Notes: a model not told the origin generated them from the letters alone. A stretch of 64,000 nt of DNA from Effrenium voratum (GCA_963377175.1 CAUJNA010001746.1:979255-1043254), one strand, 5' to 3'. Positions 13,196 through 26,431 are shown, counted from the first letter of the stretch. Program-made: numbers and translations.

Positions 13196-14239
13196 CTGGC
13201 CATGGCACACCGAAGATCAGCAAAGGCTTTTGAAATGACGACACTATGGCTTCAGAACCGTTCAAACCATTACAATGCCTAGAAGCTTCGACTTGGAGCC
13301 GAGGCGCAAAAATTATGCCTCAAAATATCGGGAGGTTGCCACATTCTGTGCGCTGTGATGCCTATGAGCAAGAAATATGTTCTCCGATAAACGTGGGGCT
13401 TTTGCAAAACTCTCTCGGACATCGTTATAGAGGCACATGGGAGGTTTTCTCAACATGGTGCAGCGAGCGTGCAGTGGGCAAGGATTTTGGATGTCGCCGC
13501 TTGGGTCACTTGGCTGCGGGCTAAATTAAGATCCCAATCCCCTTAAGGGGGGGACGTCTGAAAATGTAACTTACGGTTTCGCAGGTGCACTTCTCTCCTC
13601 CTTGGGTCCTCCCATTCCCTGACGGGCTTCCGAAATGTCCTTCCTGATAAGCCAGATCTTAACTCCTCCTCCCCGGAAAAAATGCTGGCGGCACACCCCA
13701 ACCTGTCTCAGCCCATGATAGCTGTGCAATATGTCAGAGCGGAAACGCAGCCAAGTTACATTCTCAATAAAAGTGAATAAATGTAACTTACATTTTTGGA
13801 CGTCCCCGCAATTTCGGCCATGCAGGGGGTGGGGAAAATTAAGTACATCCGACCATGGGATCACTTGGAGAGGTTTTCATCTACTGCCACCTGGCGTGAT
13901 GGCCGAAAAGTCTGTATCTCAAACAGAGTCTAGCGGTAACACAGACTTGCTCAGCCACAGTTTCTTCGACTATCAAGTTGTTTGCGCGACCCTCTGCAGA
14001 GCTTGGGCTTGTTTTTGCAATCGCTCGCGCGACCTTCTGTGCACTTGGTGTTTTTGAGCTGGCCCTCGCCCCTTGCCTGAAAGTGACCCAGTGACCCGAG
14101 TCACTCAAGTTGAAGCTTTCACTGCATCTCAGCGGCGGCTGCAACAGCCAGAAAGTCTGTATCCCTAAGTCCTTTTCGGGACACAGACTTTCCAATCTGC
14201 TGCCACAGCCGAGTACTTGTGTATCTCATAGTAGGATTC

Positions 14240-14510
14240 AAGGGTCACGCTTGGGTCGCTTGGGTCCCTTAATTCACTTGGGTCGCTTAATTCACTCGGG
14301 TCACTTGGGTCGCTTGGGTCGGCTTGGCTCACTTGGGTCCCTTAGTTCACGTGGGTCACTTGGGCCACTTGGATCCCTTGATTCACTGGGGTCGCTTGGG
14401 TCGCTTGGGTCACTTGGGTCCCTTGATTCACTTGGGTCACTTGGGTCGCTTGTGTCGCTTTTGTCGCTTTGGTCCCTTGATTCACTTAGGTTACTTGGGA
14501 CGACTGGCGG
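14240..14510. repeat. 9-bp minisatellite (CTTGGGTCG-like)
   Basis: About thirty degenerate copies of CTTGGGTCR / CTTGATTCA. Because the unit is nine bases, every frame is open and gives Leu-Gly-Ser-type repeats. The long ORFs here are products of the repeat, not genes. Confidence 0.9.
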
Positions 14511-15584
14511 AGGACTAGTCTAGCAGCTAGCGGAGGCCGACAGGTACAACAATGCATGTGGCCCTTGGAAGATGCATTTAAGCTCCTGTCATCGCTAGCC
14601 TTTTGTTCTAAAGGAAATCAGTTGTGAGTGCTCCAAGCGACCCAAGTGCCAGTTTTCAATTAGTGTTCCCACAAGTAAGTGACCCAAGGAATCAACGTGG
14701 CAGACCTGCCCTAAATTTACCCGCAAGCAAGTGACCCGACCTAAGTGGCAGACCTCAGCTGTTCCCAGGCAATCGCAATAGTGGACCCTAGACCCGCTTT
14801 GAAGCCTTGTTCTTCTCGATAAGTCCACATGTGCCATGGCCCAAACTCCTTGTGGGTTGATCATCATCCCAAGGTCCAAACAACCACGGGGCGGTGCTGC
14901 GCCTCCCCGTACCAACACCAGAAGCCTCAGCTCAGCCGATGGTCGCAATCTTCAGTTTTTATCCCTCGACAAAAAGGAAATCGTACTATCTATGCTTTCA
15001 CCCGTATAATAAATTGGCTTTCTCGGCCACAAGCCAAAGAGAGGAGGCATCCTCATTCAGATTTCAGCAGCCGTGCGTCCACACCCACCATGCGTCGAAA
15101 CCAATAAATCTGATCCGAGCAATCAAGAACTTGATTCAAATGCAGCTGGCCATTGGATGTGCTGCGTGAGTGTGCATCTTGCTGGGTGTATACATCGTCT
15201 GCACCATGTTTGCCCGGCTGGCCATTCCAATGCTGTGCATCTGGCCTTGCGGTTTTGGTGTGGTTCCGGGGGACCAACATTGATTGGTGGGCAGGGATCC
15301 GATCCACTTGCTCCACAAAGCATGTAGTGCCACATCATACCGCAGGGATAAGGCCCGACGTTATGACCCTCATGTGTGTGTGTGTGTGGCAAATAAGGCC
15401 ACCCCGCGAAATGGTAGTCTGGCTTCTTCTTGCTTTTTGGTTTCCATTTAATCCAAGGTGAAAAGGTTATTAGTTTTGGCTCATTGTTCCTGGCTTTACT
15501 GTTCAGCCAGTGACCCCTTCAACTCAAGATTGCCCTAAGCCTCCCTGAGTATAATGGTTGTGTTTCATGTTGCATGCTAGCTCT

Positions 15585-15835
15585 TGGGGGGAAAGGATCT
15601 CAATAGGGAAAGGTGGGAAAAGATCTTAAGGAGGAAAAGGGAGATCTCAGGGAGGAAAAGGCCTTAGAGGGGAAAGGGGGGAAGGGATCTCAATAGGGAG
15701 AGGGGGGAAAACATCTTAGGGAAGAAAAGGGAAAATATCTCAGAGGGAGAAAGGGCCTTAGGGGGGAAAGGGGGAATGAATCTTAACAGGGAAAGGGGGG
15801 CAAAAATCTTAGAGGGGAAGGGGGGCAAGGGGACA
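15585..15835. repeat. Purine-rich minisatellite
   Basis: Repeating units of roughly 25-30 bp mixing GGGGAAAGGGGG with ATCTTAG or ATCTCA. Almost entirely purine on the plus strand, so it could form triplex or G-rich structures. Confidence 0.85.
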
Positions 15836-16389
15836 ATTCCAAAGGGACGCAAATAAGAAAGCAGGCCTGTAATGTCGGCGGCCTGAGCCGGAGGCGTTAA
15901 CATTTCTTAAAGAAAGGACCCTCGCTCAGGTTCCATGCTTGCTTTGATGCCCTCGTAACTTCTCAAAATGTTCTTAAGATACTTTGACGCCCTTATTTTG
16001 GCCGCCCCCCTCCCCCGCAATGTCTTAAGTTCATCAGCAGATATCACAGGGTACTTGGATCTGGAACTAAATCCAAATTAACGCAGCCGACCATCAAAGA
16101 CTCAAATGAGCATGTGTAGGTGAGCCACAGTCAATATTCATTGTGTCCCCCTTCATGAGATTTTGGCGAGTCATCCTTCTCCGCATATGGCGAAGATTGG
16201 GTCAAACTCACCATTTGCGAGTGCACCCGCCGGAGAAAAACAACAACAACAAAAAAACATGGAAATGCGGAAGATCCTGCTTAAAAACTTCAACAGGCGC
16301 TTGAAAATCACAAACATGCGTTTCAGCACGTTTCAGCAAACGGACTCCGGGGGTTCTTCATCCGGGGTTCCAATTCAGAGAAACACACG

Positions 16390-16475
16390 GCACCAACGGG
16401 GTCCGAGCTGCGGAGCCGCAGGTCGGAGCCATTCAGGCCTTCGCAAAGCAGCAGGGAGTCCGCCAAACACAGCGC
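16390..16475 (-). CDS. ARH gene exon, ALCLADSLL
   Basis: After the acceptor GACAG|GCGCT the minus strand reads ALCLADSLLLCEGLNGSDLR. This is the helix that directly follows TDDT in the family (TDDTxMALxLADSL). The phase joins cleanly to the exon at 17514-17567, giving ...TDDTSM|ALCLAD.... The 3' edge is not certain. Confidence 0.7.
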
Positions 16476-17513
16476 CTGTCACGTGTCCCGCAACGTGAAA
16501 GGCGGGGCTTGCAGGGAAAGCCACGACAAAGGTTTTGGTTTTCTTGGGTTGCGTTTGGTGGTGTTGGGTGGTCTAAGGAAATATTAAAAGGCAGAGACGT
16601 GATGCGGAAGTGACTGAAGTCAGGAACTGCGTGCCAAATCACGGGTCCATGGAATCACCGAATTGCAGCAAAACACTGGCAGTCGGGATGGCAAGAGCGG
16701 CCATAAAGCTCCCTAGCTTTGATGCTTTAATCGGTCAAGATAGACGCTACATCGCGAGCAAGTATGAGTATGACCCCATTTCACCCAGATTATCAAATGC
16801 AGAACTCCAACGCCTCGTCACATGCCTTTGCACGTCTGGAAGTATAGTCATTCAGGAACGGCCAAGGCAGGTGTTCATGGAACTCAGCAGGTCCCTCCAA
16901 CAAAATGCTCCAAACTCAAAGCGCCCCCGTCGGGATGGGAGGAGCCAGCCTCGTTAAAGCGACTTCGGGGACGAACCTTTGGCTTCAGGGAAGTGGGGGG
17001 GCGGGGGGTGAAACAAAGACTGCGAAGTCTGCTTTCGACATCCTTGGGCCACTGCGTTCAGCAAGTAAGACGTTCAAAGGACATGGCTCCCGAAACCTCA
17101 GCCTCATTCGTCAAGAGAAGTCGGCAAACGAGGACAACCGCATCGTAGACCTGTATATGGGTGCACCCCTTTTCTGAGGTTACCCCCTTTTTTGTGGTTT
17201 TTAAAGGGAAACCAAAGGATAACCACCATGTTGGCCCAAAACAAACACACACACACACACATCTTGGTTTCTTGAGCCAGTGGTCCAGCAATCCTCAAAT
17301 CCCGAAACTTGGCTAGAGCGCTTTCAGCGCATCGACCTACTCCATGCAAGACCGGCAGCTTCCGGGCCTGCGCACAAACATAAGCCATGTCGAACCTTCG
17401 AACCGAAACAATGTCTTCACTCAGTTTCGTGTTGTCCTTCAAACAAAGAACGCCAAGGGGTGGAAAAACAAATATCTGATAGAGCCACTCGAAACACATC
17501 GAACCCAAGGCGC

Positions 17514-17567
17514 CATTGAGGTGTCGTCCGTCCACTGCCCCGGCTGCATCAAGCCCCGCTCGATCTC
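17514..17567 (-). CDS. ARH gene microexon with TDDT metal motif
   Basis: A 54-bp exon of exactly 18 codons reading EIERGLMQPGQWTDDTSM. TDDT supplies the Asp and Thr metal ligands of ADP-ribosylglycohydrolases. The acceptor is ACTCAG|GAG and the apparent donor is AATG|GCGCC, a GC donor. Both flanking exons keep the phase. Confidence 0.75.
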
Positions 17568-18772
17568 CTGAGTCACATGGGATGTGGAACCCGAGCGCGA
17601 AGGCCCCCAAGCAAAAATGACTTCGGATCTGGCAAGAGGGAGGCAGTTGAGATTTGGCGTCAGAAGAGCTCTCGTTGGGAAGTTGGAGAATGAACAAGAT
17701 GTGCCAAGCGTAAGTAGCCTTTGCAACCAAAATGAAGCTGAAATACGCCCCTGGAATCGCCGTGGATTCCCTGCCCGCTGAAAAGTCACGCGTCGAGGGC
17801 TAACCATCCCCAACTCTCCCATGGCAACAGCCGAGCACCTTCTGTTTGGATAAACAAATTCCCAAACCAGTGGGCATGTGCCAAAATACCCGCGGTTTCC
17901 TCCGCTTGGTTTCCCTTTTACTTTCTAGCCCACTCCAGATTTCGGCCCTTAAACACATATATATATATATATGTATAGCTTCAATGGTCAACCCGGATCG
18001 ATCCATAGAGGAGCTTAGGCGCCATAGACCTGTTAGCAAACAGGCCGAGGGCGGGGGCCATTCCGGCCGAGCAGCGAAGCGGTTGGGATTCAAGCAGCTG
18101 AAGCTGTCATGATCCCAGCGGCTCTCTCCCGGCTCATCTGTGACCTGCCGGAAGACGCATCAGCTACTAGGGGTGTGTCGTTTTTTGGGGTGAAAAGGGC
18201 TTCGGTGCTCCTTTTGGTTGCCCTTTGTTCACCACAAAGAAGAGGTACCAACTCCAAAGACGGAGCCAAAGAATCCACAGGACCAGAGTCGGAGGGGTCA
18301 AGGCCATGACCGTCATGTCATGGCACCGAGTTGAGGGGGGGGGGGGTTGCCATCGAGCCGTGTGCAACCGGCTGGCACTGGTGCTTGAGAAGTACTTTGC
18401 AAGCGGAGGGTGGCAAGTATCGGCCCATGTGCAAACAATCCATCAAATGAAATGTGGCGATCACGTGCGATAACATGCCGAACTCCGACAGACATGCCAT
18501 GAGATGCGGATGGGCCTGTTTCGCAAACCCAATTACCCTAGAACAAACACGGCACATAGATCGGGTACTTTGACCAGCTGAGCCCAGCCATACACCAGCC
18601 AATGTGGCGCACTTACCCAGCATACGTTCTGACAAGGGAAGTTCCCTAAATCCGTACAGAACCGGATACCGTTCCTTTCTCCAACAAACAAGGGACACCT
18701 ATTCTTAACCACACAAACACGCAGTTCTACAGGATATCTTTCCTTGCTCTGAAGTCTACACGCCCGGATCGC

Positions 18773-18863
18773 CTCGAGGAACTCCAGGGGGGAGCCAACC
18801 CAATCAGCCGCTGCAAGCCCCAGCAGGCTCCCCACCGCACGGCTGGCCCGTGCATCTGCCTCT
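18773..18863 (-). CDS. ARH gene exon, domain start
   Basis: A 91-bp exon reading ADARASRAVGSLLGLAAADW and then VGSPLEFLE, the opening helix of the ARH fold (GxLLGxAxGDAxGxPxE). Trp follows Asp where many members have Ala-Leu-Gly. The acceptor is CTCCCAG|A and the probable donor is CTCGAG|GCGATC, another GC donor. Confidence 0.75.
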
Positions 18864-19557
18864 CTGGGAGCGCCAAGTGGCATTTCTCAATGGATTTTGT
18901 GGGCGTGCGTCATGATAAGGAAAAAACAACTTCATGTTTGGAGCTCCCCGTTTTGGCTCAACTGGTTCTTTCCGGCATGGGCGCGCGGCCGGGTTCCACT
19001 TGCCGCAACCTCCACGGAAACCTAGGCTATGGCTGGTTCGGAAGCTCTTTCCTAGATCTAAGCATTGGTTGTAAGCCTTGCGTTTGGCAGCCAGCGCGCT
19101 GGTCTCCACATTGCGCAATCATGAAAGAGATGCACATGCAGTCGACTTGAGTTTTTACACGACATCACAGGCAGGTTCTATGCTCTAAGACCCATCCCAA
19201 ATGCAATTGGCCTGCAGAGATACCCCCATATTGATGATGACACTGCCTACCCAAGAGCCTCAAGCTAAATGCTCGGGACGAAGGGTTCGGAAGCGAGCGG
19301 GCTGTCCAGAATTTGGGAAGCCATTTGGATGGGCAATTAGATCCATTCCAGGCACCAGCTGGGGGTTTATCAACCAAACATTCTAGGATCATCCAGAACC
19401 CAATCATACGCAACGACAGATTGGACAGTCTTTTTTCGGGGGACCCCCCCAAAGTGTTTTTTGTTTCCCTTAAAGCCACAGAGAAGGGGTACCAACTCCA
19501 AAAGAGACACACCAACAGATTCGAAATACCCGCCTGTACCCAGCGCCAGGTTCTGTC

Positions 19558-19625
19558 GATCAAGTCGTCCTTAGGAACTCCCACAAGCCTTGTGATGCCA
19601 AAGGCGAGCCCGTAGCTGTGTGTGT
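19558..19625 (-). CDS. Candidate upstream exon
   Basis: The minus strand reads YGLAFGITRLVGVPKDDLID followed by RTWRW, and a GTACAG donor-like site comes next. It has coding character and lies upstream of the ARH domain exon on the same strand. It has no domain match, and membership in the same gene is inferred from position only. Confidence 0.35.
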
Positions 19626-21194
19626 GCAGAATCAAGCGTTGCCTTTACTTTTACCTTGTATTGTTGAAAAAAAAAATGTCAAACCACCCGAAAGAACAGT
19701 CAACCTTCATCGTAACCCACTGTCCAAGGAATTACGGCGCAATCCCAAACTATCTTCATATGATGCAATTTGCTGGCTACATGTCAAACTATCTCATTTA
19801 GAAGCAGCCTCTGTATCACAGTGAGGTCGCAACGAGTCATACTATGAGACACTTTCTCTATTCATTGTGTCAGCTGACATCAGACGTTGGTGAGGGACCC
19901 CCCCCTCATGTCAAAAATAATTGCTTGGTGCGTGCGCCCCATGTTGCGCATGTTGCTACCGTAGGTGACAGCAAATATTAGCAGTTGCTCACTAAGTGCA
20001 TTGCAAGAACCCTACCAACTGCCAAACACACTACGAAACCTGTCTCGGCGCTTGTTTGCAGTAGTATCCAGGCCGAATCATTCTGCTTCAACCACAAGTT
20101 TTCGATGGTTCGGATGCCATCATTTGGGGGCTTCCCTGGGTGGAGGCCAGCTGACCATGATTTTGTTTTTTTTGGACGGTCATCGGTTTGTTCCAGAGGC
20201 ACACGGATCAATACCAGTTTCGCTTTGCGTGTTGGCACACGTATCTCGACCCCTAGCCGACTTTCGATGTGCTTGTTGATTTGTTGTGAAGGGTTTTCTT
20301 GCTTTGTTCATAGCTGCTCTGGCGCTCAGCTTAAAGTGATGAGAGCGAGTGGGGGCTCATAAGATAAAACAACCGTGTGACTACCATGCAGCCGCTGCGC
20401 GGGGAATGGAAAGATTCCTTCAGCACCGCATCGGTAGCATACGCAACCTCATCACCTTGCCAAATCTGGTAGGCACGGCTGGTTGAGCGGGTTGAGCGCC
20501 TGACACAGCATACAATGAACCAACAACAAAGTGCCAAAGAACTCGGCTAAAGAGAAACACGACCCACTCCCAACGCAAGCAACAATGCAACACCCGCTTT
20601 TTGCGCGGACGCCCCGGCACGCGCTGCTTGCCGCCAAGGCTCCGGCACCTCGGGATGCTGAGGCAGAGTCCCGGGATCTGACTCTAAGCTGGTTCATCCG
20701 GGGTGGCAACATGAGGACCGCCCTGCCGGAATAGGGCTTCGCGCCAGGCAGGATGTAAGGCTTGCTGTGACCCGATGAATGGGTTGTAACCAAGGGGTTC
20801 CTGGATGCGCCCTAATTACACACACACACACATCCCGTGGTGCAAGCTGGAACTCGTTTGTTAGAGCCTGTTTAGGGTTCCCTGACACCACACTTGAGAC
20901 TTGAGACAGGTATCGAATCGATTCCTTCCGCTTTCCGCCCCAAATTCGCACAAACTGATGTTCACCAAGCTGAAGCAGCAACACCCCGCGAGGCACTGGC
21001 AGGAACTTATAAGATCGAGCTGTTCCCATAGACTTCGAAGCTGGACGTCCAAGTTGGCAGTGCTCAAGGTGGCCCATGATTTGCTTTGATGGCGCAAATT
21101 AAAGAAGAACTCCCCAACCGAAAATAAGAAATCCTAATGAAAGAAATCTTCATGGGTGGCGTCGCAGACCCCCCAATCAAAGTGACTTCGCTAG

Positions 21195-21370
21195 AACATG
21201 CACGCTCGAAGCACTTCCGGGTGTCCCTTTTGCGCGTCACTGGGCGCCTCCTCCAGCACGGAAAAGTCCACGAGGGTCGTGTCTCGGTCTCCTTGAGCCA
21301 ATTGCGGGCAGACACCTCTGAAGCTCTTGCTGTGCATGTCGTTCTCCGGGCTCCACCAAACTAGCGCTTT
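21195..21370 (-). CDS. Candidate upstream exon
   Basis: An open minus frame reads ENDMHSKSFRGVCPQLAQGD and then RDTTLVDFSVLEEAPSDAQK, with a composition like folded protein and unlike the surrounding repeats. It is placed between the putative start exon and the ARH domain. Function not recognised; exon edges not resolved. Confidence 0.4.
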
Positions 21371-22055
21371 TTGGGATCCCAGAGACAAAGCCTCAAATAG
21401 TTGGTGGGAGAAGTGCCACCTTCATTTTGGAAGCACAAGAGACCAGGATCCAGCGTGTCTGTGTGTGTGCTTTTTCACTAGCCCCGGTTAGGGCTTACCC
21501 CCGGTTGACCAGTTGGTTGGTTGGCTGGTTGGTTGGTTGGTTGCTTGGTTGGGTGGCTTCTAAATCATAAACCATCGACGCAAAGAAATGCTGTCACAGC
21601 TGGGGCTAAGCGGCTAAGGTGACTGTGGTCAAAACGCAGTTCCCCAAACCTTGTGCTGAATTGCATATCGGATATAGGCTGTCCTCAGATCCCCCACTAA
21701 AAGTTTAAAGGGAATCCCACTAAACCAAAGTAAAGAGCTAAACAGCTAAGGGGACGGCTGGGAGCCACCAAGTAATATGGGGAGCACTTCCATCTGGAAG
21801 CAGCTGGACCGTCCGTCATTGCTTAGGCCTAAACTGTGCGGTTTTGCTCATGGAACAGAGCAGCATTGGAGGGTGCTGCTTGTCTTGTTACATCACCAGC
21901 TCCCAACTCCCATCTCCTTTCCCCTTCCGAACTTCCCCGCCCCCAACCCTGCCCCCCCCCCCAACCCAACCCTTTCCCCCCCCCCCCCATCCCCGAATTC
22001 TCCCCCGCCCCCCCTCCAAACCGAGCCGTCCTTTGTCCTTGAGCTGCCGGTTTAC

Positions 22056-22121
22056 CCGCACCAGCGGCGAATCCCGCAGCTTCTCCCGCAGTTCCGCCAG
22101 CAGCGCGGCCCCGGGCTCCAT
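22056..22121 (-). CDS. Probable first coding exon (MEPG...)
   Basis: The minus strand opens with ATG at 22121 and reads MEPGAALLAELREKLRDSPL followed by VR, then a GTAAAC donor. It could alternatively continue into VNRQLKDKGRLG. Strong coding bias in a GC-rich patch. It is the most upstream exon-like block on this side of the viral element and could start the ARH gene, or belong to the neighbouring WD40 gene. Confidence 0.45.
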
Positions 22122-23549
22122 GGCGCGAGGGCTTTTTGTGTGTTCGAATACTCCAACCGAAAAGGAAGTGAACAAGGCCCAACAAGGTCCAACGTGACTT
22201 CTGTAAACCCGTACTTTTGTGATTCAAGACTTTTAACGGATTGATGTTCTTCTAATCCACTTTGAGAGGTCGTGACAAGCTTTGCCCACGATGTCTTCGC
22301 CTCTGATTTCTTGCTGGACTGTGTCTATTTTAAGTTGCTGGACTGCCAGAGGTTGGCCAAAGCCACAAAGTAGTACGTTGGGTTAGTGCAGTGAAGCTCA
22401 ATCAGAAAACAGTTTCGGCGCTGGTTGAAGGCCACCAACCACCAACCGCCACATTGGCAGAGTGCATAAGACAAAACCTGACCACCCCCCCCCCCCCCCG
22501 CCCCGGCACCGCAGAGATGACATCATGTCTAGGTGGTCTGTGGTGTGTTGGCACATCACTCAGGCACACAGGCTCTCCTGTTGTATGGCCTTAGCTGGAT
22601 GTAGTTGGTAGGGTACGTTTGACACACCTGACAGGTTGGAAGGGATAGTGATTTGGTCCGGGCTGACCCCAAGCCATGCATTTGCATTGCCCAGCCTATC
22701 ACAGGCTGACAGGAACACAAGCGGGAAGATTCCGTCAACAAAGGGGCTTTGTGCATGATTGTCGGGTCGACACTGGTACTCCTCATAGCTGTGCGGGCGT
22801 GCAGTTGGACAAATCCCACACACACACACACTCACACAGCACGCTGCCTGAATCGTTTTCAACTATGCGCAGCCTCTTCGCCGCCGCGATATGTACAATC
22901 AGCTGGCGTCTCTTGTTGCACAGCTGCATAGTTTCACTGTGGAAGAGACCCAGTGCAATGAGGTGGCGAAGCACATCATGTTGCAATCAACTTAGTCTTT
23001 GAACGGCAAAGGCACGCGGGATTGGTTTCTCGCAGCACTGTCTCTTCCAACCTACGCGGAAGTCCAAGGTGTCAACAGGGATGGAAGGAAATTGCTCTAC
23101 TCGGGTTCAATGACTTGTTGTTCCGTCAACCCATCACGATCAGACAATCAGGAATATGATCATGTGGCAGCGGGTGTTTTCGCAAGTCAACGAGCGGGCG
23201 CACACGAGCATTGGTTTCAGACGACAAATAAACTGATCTGACTGAACTACTCTACATCGAGCGACCTGACCAAGAGGGATGGTTAGCCCCCCAGGTTTCG
23301 AAAAGTTCGAGGTTGAAGATACACTTCTATGTTGTGTATACATATACACAACATGAATAGTCCATTTATGAACAAAAAACAGCTCATCGCCGACCTGGAG
23401 ATGAAATGGAGGACATGTTTGGTGCTTCCGGGAGCTCGAGTTCTGGCATCCTAACCTTGTCAAAACCCTCTCCTTCAGAACTCCCAGGACAAGTGTTTGA
23501 AGTTGCAACAAGACATGTTTTGAAGAGGTTCAGAACACACTGTGGATGG

Positions 23550-23672
23550 ACAAAACCCATTTCGCACCACCGTTCAGAAACCCAAAGGAATGATTCGATT
23601 CCCCAACATAAACACCAATAAACCATGGCTTCGCACCACCGTTCAGAAACCCGAAGGAATGACTCGAAACGT
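23550..23672. repeat. Two-unit direct repeat
   Basis: TTCGCACCACCGTTCAGAAA occurs twice about 75 bp apart, followed in both copies by CCC(A/G)AAGGAATGA. Host minisatellite. Confidence 0.85.
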
Positions 23673-24957
23673 TGTGGTTTCAGCCATGGTGTTCTTTCGT
23701 GGTGCGAATTGCACAACCGCAACCATCCACATCTGGACTCGACAAATCACTTGACACCTCCGTGCAAATCAGACCTCCGAGGCTCGCGGGGCCCTCGCGC
23801 GCTTCTTGTCCCCGTCCCGGTCACAGACGATGGCCTTGGATCCCAGCAAGTTCCCAGGCCCACGGAAAGTCAGCGGTGCACCCAAAAAACAACAACACGG
23901 GTGTGGGTCAAAAATCGGTACCTGAAATGGAACCCTGGTTCAATAAAGACATGGACTAAAACCTGCGGGGCCCTGGTGGTTTAGTTTTGACCCATGCCCA
24001 CATGGATCTTCACACATTCAAAGCCATATCCCAAAAAAATACAGGTGGCCATGTGTTTGTTTGTTTTTTTTGCACAAAAGTGCCTCGAGCCACAAACGGT
24101 TGCAAAGACTCTGACTGCTTCGGGCCTTGGAGCAGCCCTCAGCACCCCCCCTCAGGGCTGCAATTTTAGGTTGCCTGTTGAAAAAACAACACAGGGGGTC
24201 CACAACATGGCTGCTCCATTCAGTTTCCCAATCCAAAAAGGGTATCCGCAAAAAGGACACACCCTAGTATCTGTTGCACATGTTGGAGTGCACCGACGTG
24301 TCATAGCTCCTACTCACACAAGTTCACGCACACACGCACAGCGGATGTTGCTTATGAATTCCTGGATTTCAGCATTTCGCGACTGAACTTAGAAGTTGGC
24401 AGCACCGACTTCTGTGAGCTGCCTGTTGTTTAAACCAGCATGCCATTAGCACACTACTAAGGGTAGGGGAGCCTAAACATCAGGTGGTCAACCCCATCGC
24501 AAACAAGGCTTTGCGCCTTGTCAATGACATGGTGTTTTGGCTTCCGGGCATCCAGGCAAAACTTGCATGACGTCTGACAGCTGGCATTTGGCTGGTTCAC
24601 TTTGCTTGGAGCGACTGACCCTGAACCCATAAGAAACCACACTGAATCCGGTTCAGCCCCAAATCACGCCCAGGCCTAAGCCAACCATCCCAGCACAATA
24701 ATTACCACTCAGAACCCTGCCCTCAAGCAACCTCCGACAACCAAGCAACTGAGCCCGCCCAAAATTTCCGGAACGTCCAGAGCAAGGAAACCAACAAGGC
24801 CCGAGCTGACCAACTGATAGCAAGCAAGTCATTCTCACCCAACGCCTCCTTTTGCAAGTGTCTAACGACATGAACACCTTGAAGTCGTCAGGCTCTCTCC
24901 TCGCATGCAGCCCATTGCACAGTCATCTCTCCACCAGCATCTGCGTTCGGAACCGAC

Positions 24958-25320
24958 CGCAAGTAGCGCGACCGTGCTCCGCATTCGCCTGTGCTCGCGC
25001 CAGCGCAGCATTGTTTCTTTGTCCCTCAAATCCCGGACGGCGCGCGGTCTTGTTTCAGGCTAGTAGAGTTGTGCAAGGCATCATCGCGCAGCGCTGTTGT
25101 GCCTCCTTCCTTTGCGCGCGCGATTCGCCGAGAGACCCATCTCTAGCTTCGGCCAGTAGCAGGTCTCGCTCACAACGCACCGCAAGCAGCACGACCGCGC
25201 TCCACATTCGCCCTTGCTTGTTGCGTCGATCTCACCAGCGCTGCGGTGTTCTTTCTCACCCATCTCACGGACAGAGCTCGTTCTTGTTCAGGCCAGTAGC
25301 GATAATGTTGTGTGCCGCGC
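24958..25320. repeat. Imperfect long direct repeat
   Basis: Two diverged copies sharing CGCAAGTAGCRCGACCG, GCTCCRCATTCGCC and TTGTTTCAGGC blocks, about 230 bp apart. They keep a 208-codon plus-strand frame open (24852-25478), but that reading has no domain and looks like a repeat artefact. Confidence 0.6.
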
Positions 25321-26431
25321 CGCGTTGCAGCGTCGCTGTCACCTTGATTCAAAAAGCCAAATTGAGTCCTCACTACCAACAACATCAATTCCAGCATCCC
25401 GAAACCACTTTGCTCAATTCAGTTTTCCTACCAGCGTCATCCGTCCGAGCAGCGCGGCTGCACAGCACCGCCACGTAGGCGGAGCACACAGAGCCGAGGC
25501 CAGTCGAAGCCACCAAGCCCAGTGCAAATAAAGGGCCTCGTGGCGGTCCCACCAATCAGAGGGGCCCTCTTTTGTCAATCCAAACATATGGCATCCTCGC
25601 TTTTTATTTGTTGTTTCTCTATCGTGCACTTCCTTCTCTGTCAAAAGCCACTCAGCGCAAGGACATGGGATGCATGTCCGCACGACCACAAGGGCTCTGA
25701 GAGAAGCTCCGAAGTGAAAACAGCACCTGTCGTGGCACTTGTCACCCGAAAATTCAGGTGACAGGTGGAGCAACGGCTGTTTGCACCGAGGACCCACATT
25801 AGCTAACATGTGCTCATTGGCTGTTAGCCAATGCGCACATCCAAATCGCGTCATTGGGAACTCTACCAGAGGCAAAACGATGGATCACAGTTTTCGATGG
25901 CCTGAAAGGGACAGCATGAAACCTGCTAGTCGGAATCTGTTCAAAAGAGTCCAACGAGTGTTGACATATTCTCACATCTACAGCTTTATTTCTACTTACT
26001 AAGCAGGGCTCACTTTCAAGGTGCTGGTTGACTGGTTGTCTTCCTCTTTGGTCCCGCTGTCTTTCCCGGCTGATGGTTCTCGAGGCCCCAGGAACATGTG
26101 TTCCTTGATTTATCAAAGCACCCCACGTGTTTTGTGAGTTGCAACCCCCCAGACATCCAGCGGAAAAACGCGGCCAATGAGGTAAAGGGACACCCCCTCG
26201 CAAAGTTTAACTTGACTATTGCACAACTCAAAGTCCATCGCACGTTTTTCCCCCAGCCTGCGAGCGTCCACAGCACTTGACCGCCCTCCTGGAGCGCCAG
26301 GACAAGTGCCAGCGCGACACATGGCGGCCGCTGGCGCGCGCGGGTGCGGCGGATCGCCACCTTACCAAGGAAGGGGGGGAGCATTTTGGGCTTTGGCTCA
26401 TTTTGGGGTAAGCTGCAAAACTTCAAGTCAG

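Larger units (their letters stand above)
31..22121 (-). other. Host ADP-ribosylglycohydrolase gene, locus span
   Basis: Short minus-strand exons spread over about 22 kb carry, in the correct N-to-C order, the signature segments of the ADP-ribosylglycohydrolase (DraG/ARH) family. These enzymes remove ADP-ribose from proteins or small molecules with a two-metal centre. Motifs seen are LLGLAAADWVGSP (18.8 kb), QWTDDTSM (17.5 kb), ALCLADSLL (16.4 kb), GMNNPFRLD (13.2 kb), GNGGLMRLAPV (10.4 kb), SSLATHPG (9.4 kb), TETARFLAFLLHAAI (8.9 kb) and GQIAGAFYGIEGI (0.1 kb). The TDDT metal-binding motif is present; the second metal motif (GDxD) should lie in an exon between 7.7 and 0.1 kb that I could not find. 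The three exons upstream of 18.9 kb are assigned by position only. Exon edges are inferred from AG acceptors and GT/GC donors. Confidence 0.75.

Noticed and set aside
14110..14523. Long plus-strand ORF of Leu-Gly-Ser repeats
   Set aside because: Product of a 9-bp minisatellite that leaves all frames open; no unique sequence with domain character.
16610..16957. Plus-strand ORF containing LPSFDALIGQDRRYIASKYE
   Set aside because: Looks protein-like, but no splice or domain support, and it lies on the opposite strand within an ARH gene intron; left as unproven.
24852..25478. 208-codon plus-strand ORF
   Set aside because: Overlaps an imperfect long repeat, has no recognisable motif and the composition of random GC-rich DNA.
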